A stretch of 8,519 nt of DNA from Methylophilaceae bacterium. GTDB taxonomy: Bacteria > Pseudomonadota > Gammaproteobacteria > Burkholderiales > Methylophilaceae. Shown here piece after piece: positions 1-5,893 of this stretch (its first letter is position 1; the number at the start of each line of letters is the position of its first letter). The stretch is from NCBI GenBank assembly GCA_009926525.1, contig RFOR01000023.1, positions 1 to 8,519 of the forward strand. The letters are read 5' to 3'. Under the pieces are notes generated by a model that ran no database searches, was not told where the DNA came from, and saw only the letters and a list, made by a program, of their open reading frames with translations. Position numbers and translations under genes: made by a program.

Positions 1-1801
1 TTGTATTTTGTCAATTCAGCATAACCACCAGCAGCGCCAAGAGCGTCTGTTGGGTTAGTCATACCAAGGTTCATCGCAACACCAGCCCAGCCACCGATAC
101 CTGATAGCACGCCAACGTATTGTTTACCTTTGTTACCGTATGTGAATGCATTACCAATCACGCCAGAACCAACTTGGAATTTCCAAAGTTCTTTACCTGA
201 TTGTGCATCAACAGCCTTGAACCAACGATCAAGAGTACCGTAGAAAACTAAGTCTGAAGCAGTTGTTAATACACCACCCCATGCTGAGAATTTCTCTTTG
301 TTGTACCAAACTGATTTACCCTTGATTGGATCCCAAGCAGTGAAACCACCCATTACGCCATCTGGACCAGCAAACATAGTCAATGTAGCGCCAACCCATG
401 GTTGACCTGCAACATATTTAGATTCAACTGGCTCGTATGTCATACATACGTGGTTCAATGGAATGTACATTAAACCAGTTTTTGGTGAGTAAGCAGCTGG
501 TTGTTGGTCTTTAGTACCCAATGCAGCTGGACATACGCCTTTTGCATTGTAGTCTTGGTGAGTTGAAGCTGTAGCCAATTTGTTTGGCACACCAGTTTTC
601 AAATCAATGTCTGTTGCCCAGTTCACGAATGAGTGAACTTTGTTTGCAACAACTAAAGTACCATTTGAAGCTTCCCATGTGTATACGAAGCCGTTACGGT
701 CCATGTGGTTAGCGTATGTCTTGCCACCTTTGTCGAACAAGATAACTTCGTTAATACCGTCGTAATCCCACTCGTCATGTGGAGTCATTTGCATGCCCCA
801 TTTAGCAACGCCTGTGTCTAAGTCACGTGCGAATACTGTCATTGACCATTTGTTGTCACCTGGACGTACGTCTGGGTTCCAAACTGATGGGTTACCTGTA
901 CCGTAGTATACTAAGTTTGACTTAGCATCATATGGCCACCAGCCCCATACAGAGCCACCACCATGTTGCCAACCATCTTTAACTGCTTGTGGTTTCAACC
1001 ATGTTTTAACACCAAGGTCTTTTTCACCAACTTTTAACTTGTCGTTAGCGATTTTCTTGAATGAACCACCTTGTTTGTTACCACCGTTAACATCTTCGTA
1101 TACTGACAAAGCTGAATATTGTGGGTTTTCTTTGTTGAAGTCAGCACCGATCAACATTTCTGAATCTGGACCTGTTGAGTATGCTTTCCATGCTAGTGAA
1201 CCGTCTTTGATGTTGTAAGCTGCGATAAAGCAACGAACACCGAATTCAGCACCAGAACAACCTGTCAATACTTTGTCTTTGATTACGTGTGCAGCGTTTG
1301 TGTTAGTAGCACCGACTTTAGGATCTGTGTTTTTAACGTCCCAAACTTTTTTACCTGACTTAGCATCAAGAGCGATTAAAGTACCGTCGTTTTGTTGCAA
1401 GAAAATCTTGCCATCGCCATAACCTAGACCACGTGAAACGTTGTCGCAGCAAAGAACTGCTTGAACTGATGGGTCTTGTTTAGGGAAATATGACCAAACG
1501 ATTTTTTGGTTGTCGTTCAAATCAAGTGCGTATACGTTGTTTGGGAATGCTGTATGTAAATACATCATGTTACCGATAACTAACGGTGCACCTTCATGAC
1601 CACGGTTTACACCAGTCGCAAATGTCCAAGCAGCTTTAACGTTTTTAACGTTGCCCTTGTTGATTTGTGCTAATGCTGAATAACCTTGGTTATTGTGTTG
1701 GCCACGTGGATGTGCCCAGTTGTTAGAGAAGCTACCATTGGCATAGCCAATGATGCACCAACTACTAGACCTAGAGCTAAATTGATTTTACTCATCTTCA
1801 T
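1..1801 (-). CDS. xoxF: Lanthanide-dependent methanol dehydrogenase XoxF, PQQ-binding large subunit; 3' end outside window, apparent frameshift near N-terminus
   Basis: Periplasmic quinoprotein that oxidises methanol with PQQ and a rare-earth ion, passing electrons to a c-type cytochrome. Reading leftwards from 1727, about 575 codons stay open to the window edge. They show family landmarks: a vicinal Cys-Cys (1451-1446) as in the PQQ-site disulfide, the metal-binding Glu of GAEFGVRC (1247-1245), the metal-binding Asn of GTGNPS (893-891), and DEWDYDGINE with the catalytic Asp (767-765) plus a second Asp two residues on (761-759). That second Asp is Ala in calcium-dependent MxaF, so this is XoxF type. 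The last visible residues, GGYAELTKY, lie some 10-20 residues before the usual end. The start is ATG at 1801, behind GGAG with 7-base spacing; a second in-frame ATG is at 1795. It encodes a clear signal peptide (MKMSKINLALGLVVGASLAM, then PMVAS), but that frame reaches TAG soon after. The mature frame is one base off and has no start codon before about 1568. No xoxG or xoxJ gene is visible. Confidence 0.9.
1720..1730 (-). other. Frameshift junction between the XoxF signal peptide and mature domain
   Basis: In the xoxF direction the signal-peptide frame reads Ala-Ser (1732-1727) then Leu-Thr-Thr. The mature domain is resumed one base back, with TCT at 1727-1725 (Ser-Asn-Asn-Trp). In XoxF proteins roughly a dozen residues usually separate the signal cleavage site from the region matching NNW, and these are absent here. 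A deletion of about 3n+1 bases next to the short repeated TCT would explain both the missing residues and the frame change. Whether this is a real mutation or an assembly error cannot be decided from the window. Confidence 0.7.
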
Positions 1802-1806
1802 TTTAA

Positions 1807-1812
1807 ATCTCC
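1807..1812 (-). promoter_or_regulatory. Ribosome binding site of xoxF
   Basis: On the minus strand the leader reads TTTGGAG, then ATTTAAA, then ATG at 1801. The GGAG core with 7-base spacing favours the ATG at 1801 over the in-frame ATG at 1795. Confidence 0.6.
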
Positions 1813-1867
1813 AAAGTGGTAAGTACTAAGGGTTAATTACAAAAATGACTTTTTAAATCACGAGGCC

Positions 1868-1884
1868 CACATTTATTTTATGTG
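1868..1884 (-). promoter_or_regulatory. Second stem-loop in the xoxF leader
   Basis: CACAT (1868-1872) and ATGTG (1880-1884) form a perfect 5-bp inverted repeat around a 7-base A/T loop. It sits in the middle of the predicted xoxF leader. It is not followed by a U-run, so it is not a typical terminator. Function is unknown. Confidence 0.3.
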
Positions 1885-1914
1885 ATTATCCTCATTTTTT
1901 AATCCGTCGCTTTT

Positions 1915-1934
1915 GCCTCACTTCTTGTGAGTGC
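1915..1934 (-). promoter_or_regulatory. Stem-loop at the predicted 5' end of the xoxF transcript
   Basis: CTCAC (1917-1921) and GTGAG (1927-1931) form a perfect 5-bp stem with a 5-base loop. Two more G-C pairs (1915-1916 with 1933-1934) extend it past a one-base bulge at 1932. It lies just downstream of the candidate -10 element, so it could be a 5'-terminal hairpin that protects the mRNA, or an operator read as DNA. The inverted repeat is seen; the role is inferred. Confidence 0.4.
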
Positions 1935-1940
1935 ATTGTG

Positions 1941-1969
1941 ATATTAGAACAGGTCAAAATGATTTGCAA
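1941..1969 (-). promoter_or_regulatory. Candidate sigma-70-type promoter for xoxF
   Basis: On the minus strand TTGCAA (1969-1964) and TAATAT (1946-1941) are separated by exactly 17 bases; each matches the consensus at four of six positions. A start site about seven bases downstream would fall near 1934, leaving a leader of about 130 bases before the xoxF start codon. This rests on consensus matching only, and methanol dehydrogenase genes may use activator-dependent promoters with poorer matches. Confidence 0.4.
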
Positions 1970-1981
1970 TAGTTTGTTAAC

Positions 1982-2015
1982 AATTTATTTACATTTATTC
2001 GAAATAAATTTATTC
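1982..2015. repeat. Clustered ATTTATT direct repeats forming two overlapping inverted repeats
   Basis: ATTTATT occurs at 1983-1989, 1993-1999 and 2008-2014, and its complement AATAAAT at 2003-2009. This gives a 7-bp inverted repeat around CGA (1993-2009) and an overlapping 12-base perfect palindrome (2003-2014). It lies upstream of the candidate xoxF promoter and about 50 bases before the iminopeptidase gene, where a regulator binding site would be expected. The region is very AT-rich, so chance is a real alternative. Confidence 0.3.
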
Positions 2016-2063
2016 ATCATTTTTACGATGTTATCATATCTAAAATAAATCAAAATAATCAAC

Positions 2064-3059
2064 ATGAAAGCACTATTTCCCATGCAATTAACAAGCTTTA
2101 ATTTATTCCCTGATTTAGTTACATTTCACTCTGAAAAGTTCATTGTCACCCAAAAACATGCTATTTATTACGAAGAGTGCGGCAATCCCGGAGGGTATCC
2201 TGTTGTTTTTTTGCATGGCGGTCCGGGCAGTGGTTGCAATCCATCCCAAAGACGCTTTTTTGACCCCAGCTTTTATCGCATTATTCTGCTTGATCAGCGC
2301 GGCTGCGGTAAGAGCACACCACTAGGCTGCACCGAAGACAATGACACCAACGCGCTTGTGAGCGATATGGAAGCACTCAAGCATCATTTAGGCATTAAAG
2401 AGTGGCTAGTATTTGGTGGTTCGTGGGGTAGTACGCTTGCTCTGGCTTATGCAATCGCCCATCCAGACTCAGTCACCGGTTTAATTCTGCGAGGCATCTT
2501 TTTAAGTAGGGCGAGTGAATTAGATTGGTTTTTAGGAGAAGTTAAAAATTTCTACCCTGAAAGCTGGGAAAAACTCCTATCCTATCTTCCAAAAAATGAA
2601 CAATCCGATCCCCTTCAAGCCTACGCCAAAAGAGTTTTCTCTGAGGACACAACCATCGCCGGCAATGCTGCCGCCGAATGGAATGCTTACGAAAGTAGCA
2701 TAATGTCTTTATTGCCCCGTGCAGGTGCAGCACAAAACACCACCCCTGCTAACGTTGAAATTGCAAGAGCTAGGGTTCAAATTCATTACATATTAAATCA
2801 ATGTTTTGTTGGGCATCGCGACTTATTAGCTGAAGCAAAAGTTTTATCGGCCATCCCAACCACAATTATTCAAGGCCGTTACGATATGGTATGCCCACCA
2901 ACTAGTGCGTGGGAATTAAAAAATGCCATGCCACATGCTAAATTCTTAATGATTGCAGATGCAGGACATTCAGCGATGGAAGCTGGTATTACCTCAGCAT
3001 TAGTAGAGGCTACTGAAGTTTTTAGAATTAGCCATCAACAACAGACACTATATATATAG
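2064..3059 (+). CDS. pip: Prolyl iminopeptidase (proline aminopeptidase), alpha/beta-hydrolase fold
   Basis: Releases an N-terminal proline from peptides. At 331 residues it is slightly longer than the usual 310-320, and it has no signal peptide, so it is cytosolic. Visible motifs are the oxyanion-hole HGGPG (51-55), RRFFDP then DQRGCGKS (63-84), the nucleophile elbow GGSWGS with Ser120, Asp274 in GRYD and His302 in AGH. The order and spacing are those of peptidase family S33. Glu210 matches one of the two cap glutamates that hold the substrate amino group (Glu204 in the Serratia enzyme). The second (Glu232 there, in ARIENHY) is Gln239 here, in ARVQIHY. No Shine-Dalgarno sequence precedes ATG 2064 or the alternative at 2082; 2064 is chosen because it keeps an LFP near the N-terminus resembling the family's LYP. 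It is the first gene of a tight three-gene cluster. The Gln change might alter activity or specificity. Confidence 0.9.
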   Translation: MKALFPMQLTSFNLFPDLVTFHSEKFIVTQKHAIYYEECGNPGGYPVVFLHGGPGSGCNPSQRRFFDPSFYRIILLDQRGCGKSTPLGCTEDNDTNALVSDMEALKHHLGIKEWLVFGGSWGSTLALAYAIAHPDSVTGLILRGIFLSRASELDWFLGEVKNFYPESWEKLLSYLPKNEQSDPLQAYAKRVFSEDTTIAGNAAAEWNAYESSIMSLLPRAGAAQNTTPANVEIARARVQIHYILNQCFVGHRDLLAEAKVLSAIPTTIIQGRYDMVCPPTSAWELKNAMPHAKFLMIADAGHSAMEAGITSALVEATEVFRISHQQQTLYI

Positions 3060-3069
3060 AGTATTTATT

Positions 3070-4353
3070 TTGACGATTCACTTTAAATCCACCAACAACT
3101 TTAGCGAACACCCTGCAATAGCAATGCCAAAAGCACATATTGCAAAACATCGTTATGACACGCCACTGTTTGTGATGCGGGAGACATTTAGCGCTTTCAA
3201 ATTACATAATGGCTGGGGACTTTCAGCATCACTCTCTTTTTATGCGATGTTTGCCATCATTCCAATGGCGCTGTTAATGTTTTTCTTTTTGTCGCACTTG
3301 GTTTTTTCTTCACACACCGCTGTCGTTAATCTCGCCAGCATCACCAGCAGCTTAGAGCCAAAACTCAGCCGAAGAATCATGCTTGAAATTCACAAAGTGG
3401 CTGAACATAAAACGGCATGGAGCACCTTGAGCACTATCGCGCTATTTTGGTTTGCAATTCCATTGGCAAGCACTTTACGCGCAGCTTTCCAAACCATTTT
3501 CGGCATCAACGAGCATCCATCATTTATTCGCAAATCCGTTCAGGACATCTTGTCGGTGATTGGGATTTTGTTGATGTTCTTTATGTTTACCTTTTTTGAT
3601 TTATTGCTTGAAAAGGCCTCTCAGCTTGTTGGCTTATCCATTGGCCATTCGAGCATCTTCGATAGCGCAGGCTCTTTGCTGACGATTACCGCGCTGCTTA
3701 CCTTGTTTTATCGGGCTTTCTTGCCAACCAACGCTTCATTAAGAACGATTATTACCGGCTCGATCATAACTGCCATCTTGTGGATGGCGATGCGCCCATT
3801 GTTCAGTGAAGTGCTCTCAGTTAATCACACTTACGGTGCTGTGTTTGGGGGGATGAAGAACGTATTTATTTCACTAGCCTGGCTTTATTACACATTTGCC
3901 ATTTTTCTGTTGGGTACTGAACTCATCTCAACCCTTAAAAAACGTGACACGCTTTTACTTAGAGGCTTATTTAATGAAGGAATCAGAAAGAACCCGAATT
4001 TCATTTCTAAAGTGATGTCTCGCCACGGCTGCATTTACCAAGAAGGCGAAGTGGTCTTCAATATCGGCGACGAAGGCCGAGATTTATATTACATTGCCCA
4101 TGGTAAGGTGAAGTTAGTCTATGAAAATAGACTAGTCAGACATTTAACAGCAGGAGACTTCTTCGGCGAAATGGCAATTTTGGGTGATAGCGTGCGCATT
4201 GCCGATGCGGTTGTAGACTCAGATTTTTGCGATATCATTGTGATCAACGCTAAAAACATTCAAACGCTTATTTTGAGCGAACCGAAAGTGGCCATGCGCT
4301 TTTTAAAACACATGGCGCTACAATTAAAAAATAGCCAACAATCTCAACCGTAA
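3070..4353 (+). CDS. YihY/BrkB-family inner-membrane protein fused to a C-terminal cyclic-nucleotide-binding domain
   Basis: Residues about 35-290 are a BrkB/YihY (UPF0761) membrane domain with roughly six hydrophobic segments (about 56-80, 118-138, 157-178, 200-216, 225-245, 265-285). GWGLSASLSFYAMFAIIP near the first and FLLGTELI at the end of the last are typical of the family, once mislabelled ribonuclease BN; its molecular role is unsettled. Residues about 318-415 are a CRP-like cyclic-nucleotide-binding domain: EGEVVFNIGDEGRDLYYI, HGKVKLV, then a phosphate-binding cassette FGEMAILGDSVRIA with Glu367 and Arg376, the residues that usually hold the cyclic phosphate. No helix-turn-helix follows, so this is not a transcription factor. 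Usual family members are near 290 residues; the extra length is the added domain. The TTG start at 3070 has no clear ribosome site, and ATG at 3124 is possible. It starts 10 bases after pip. I infer a membrane protein gated or tuned by a nucleotide; the ligand is unknown. Confidence 0.85.
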   Translation: MTIHFKSTNNFSEHPAIAMPKAHIAKHRYDTPLFVMRETFSAFKLHNGWGLSASLSFYAMFAIIPMALLMFFFLSHLVFSSHTAVVNLASITSSLEPKLSRRIMLEIHKVAEHKTAWSTLSTIALFWFAIPLASTLRAAFQTIFGINEHPSFIRKSVQDILSVIGILLMFFMFTFFDLLLEKASQLVGLSIGHSSIFDSAGSLLTITALLTLFYRAFLPTNASLRTIITGSIITAILWMAMRPLFSEVLSVNHTYGAVFGGMKNVFISLAWLYYTFAIFLLGTELISTLKKRDTLLLRGLFNEGIRKNPNFISKVMSRHGCIYQEGEVVFNIGDEGRDLYYIAHGKVKLVYENRLVRHLTAGDFFGEMAILGDSVRIADAVVDSDFCDIIVINAKNIQTLILSEPKVAMRFLKHMALQLKNSQQSQP

Positions 4354-4369
4354 TTCAGACTGAATCATC

Positions 4370-5893
4370 ATGGCCTATCAATCGAATAAACAAGCTAGCC
4401 AACACGAAGTTCAACCGCTACTCAACTTACTTAACGCTGGCCAACTTGCTAACGCCGCGAATATGGCAAAGTCATTACTAACGCAATATCCAAATACCTT
4501 TATTTTGCATAATGTATTGGGCATTGCATTAGATGGCCTAGGGCAATATGACGGCGCCATCAATAGCTACCGCAATGCGCTTAAATTACAACCAAATATG
4601 CCAGACCTACATTTCAATCTTGGGATTGCACTAAGCAATATTGGTCAATTGACTGAAGCCGCCGCCAGCTATCGCAAGGCGATTGCTTTGCAACCTAAGT
4701 TCTTTGAGGCGTATGGAAACCTAGGCACACTACTTCAAAAACAAGGCAAGCTAGAAGAAGCTGTCGCGAGTTACCGCAAAGCGCTTTCCATCAACCACCA
4801 AGATGCGCGCGGACACTTTAATCTTGGTACAGCCTTACGTGACCAAGGCAAGTTGGAAGAAGCAATTAAGAGCTACAGACAAGCGATTGCCCTTTTCCCT
4901 AATTACGCAGATGCTCACAACAACTTGGGCGAAACCTTGCGCGACCAAGGCAATATGCAAGAAGCCATTGCCAGCTATCAAAACGCTTTGGCGCTTAATC
5001 CCAACCACGCTAGCGCCAACTACAACCTGGCGGAGTTTTTATATCTTGCCAAACGCTTTGATGAAGCAATCCCGCATTTTGAACGTAGCCAACTCGATGA
5101 CTGGCTAGAGCGAAGTATGTATTGTTTATACAAAGCGGAGCGCTTTGATGAATTTAAGAAGAAGTTAGATGAAATCATTAAGGCCGGCCCACATATCGCG
5201 CCTTTTCTAGCTACACTCGCGACACACTATGCCGTCAATTTTGGGGTTGAAAATCCATATAATTTCTGCAAAAACGGGTTTGATTTTGTTTATAACGCAG
5301 CGATCCCTGAGCTTTCTGAACCAAACAGCCCGCTATTGAAGGCCCTGCTCAACGACATCAACAATGCGCAAATTGCTGAACGTGTGCAAGGGATGTTACA
5401 CAACGGCAAACAATCCGCAGGCAATTTGTTTAAGCGCCCGGAGGCTTCATTTAGGACGCTGGGCGAGTTGGTCAAAAAAGAGTTTATGAACTACAAAAAT
5501 AAATTCGCTGGCGCTGATTGTGAGTTAATTAAATCCTTTCCAGACGAGTTCGAATTTACCAGCTCATGGTATGTAAAAATGCGCCAAGGAGGACATTTGG
5601 ATCCGCACATTCATGAAATCGGCTGGATTAGTGGGGCGGTTTATCTTGCCATGCCTTCAGATAAAAAAATGCCTACTGAAGGTGCTTTTGAGTATGGCAT
5701 TCACGGCGACGCTTATCCGCAAAAGCATAACAACTTTCCTGTGGGCGCGGTTGTTCCCAATGTAGGCGAGATTGTTTTATTCCCGTCCTCGCTATTCCAC
5801 AGAACCATTCCGTTCACCTCTAGCGAAGAGCGAATTTGCATCGCCTTTGATTTAAAGCCTAGCGTTGCATCAACGGCGCGTAGCAACTACTAA
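4370..5893 (+). CDS. TPR-repeat protein with C-terminal 2-oxoglutarate/Fe(II) oxygenase-like domain
   Basis: The N-terminal half carries about six canonical 34-residue TPR units (roughly residues 47-80, 81-114, 115-148, 149-182, 183-216 and 217-245, with a degenerate one before and after). They show the usual pattern, such as LGIAL..LGQYDGAINSYRNALKLQPN. A linker of about 130 residues follows. Residues about 385-495 resemble the putative 2OG-Fe(II) oxygenase family often found behind TPRs. A His/Asp-rich cluster HLDPHIHE (409-416) precedes SGAVYLAMP; GEIVLFPSSLFHRT supplies the distal His477, and Arg488 (in ERICIAFDL) could hold 2-oxoglutarate. I cannot tell which of His409, Asp411, His413 and His415 bind iron. 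There is no signal peptide, so it is probably cytosolic, with the TPRs docking a protein substrate. It begins 16 bases after the preceding gene with no clear Shine-Dalgarno. A hydroxylase role is inferred; the substrate is unknown. Confidence 0.8.
   Translation: MAYQSNKQASQHEVQPLLNLLNAGQLANAANMAKSLLTQYPNTFILHNVLGIALDGLGQYDGAINSYRNALKLQPNMPDLHFNLGIALSNIGQLTEAAASYRKAIALQPKFFEAYGNLGTLLQKQGKLEEAVASYRKALSINHQDARGHFNLGTALRDQGKLEEAIKSYRQAIALFPNYADAHNNLGETLRDQGNMQEAIASYQNALALNPNHASANYNLAEFLYLAKRFDEAIPHFERSQLDDWLERSMYCLYKAERFDEFKKKLDEIIKAGPHIAPFLATLATHYAVNFGVENPYNFCKNGFDFVYNAAIPELSEPNSPLLKALLNDINNAQIAERVQGMLHNGKQSAGNLFKRPEASFRTLGELVKKEFMNYKNKFAGADCELIKSFPDEFEFTSSWYVKMRQGGHLDPHIHEIGWISGAVYLAMPSDKKMPTEGAFEYGIHGDAYPQKHNNFPVGAVVPNVGEIVLFPSSLFHRTIPFTSSEERICIAFDLKPSVASTARSNY
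4640..5026 (+). repeat. Tandem 102-base coding repeats of the TPR array
   Basis: The TPR units are visible in the DNA as degenerate 102-base direct repeats. CAAGGCAAG recurs at 4742 and 4844, and GACCAAGG at 4841 and 4943, exactly 34 codons apart. The similarity of neighbouring units suggests unit duplication within the gene. Confidence 0.6.

Larger units (their letters stand above)
1802..2063. other. AT-rich divergent spacer between xoxF and pip
   Basis: This 262-base spacer holds the candidate xoxF promoter, the xoxF leader stem-loops, the ribosome site and the ATTTATT repeat cluster listed separately. I could not identify a convincing promoter for pip: TTTACA at 1988-1993 is a good -35 match but lacks a good -10 at the right distance. 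No RNA gene was recognised. Confidence 0.6.

Noticed and set aside
1716..1740. Programmed -1 ribosomal frameshifting to join the XoxF signal peptide to its mature domain
   Set aside because: The bases at the switch (GCT TCT CTA) do not form an X XXY YYZ slippery site, and the usual linker residues would still be missing.
2542..2733. Minus-strand open frame inside the iminopeptidase gene
   Set aside because: It lies wholly within a well-supported coding gene and shows no recognisable protein features.
3070..4353. Annotation of the BrkB-type protein as ribonuclease BN
   Set aside because: That name came from a historical misassignment; the sequence is a multi-pass membrane protein without nuclease motifs.
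4640..5026. Possible CRISPR-like or satellite repeat
   Set aside because: The 102-base periodicity is exactly 34 codons, stays in frame and encodes TPR helices, so it is a protein repeat.
4803..5108. A 101-codon plus-strand frame inside the TPR gene
   Set aside because: It is an alternative-frame shadow of the TPR repeats; its product resembles no family and it has no ribosome site.
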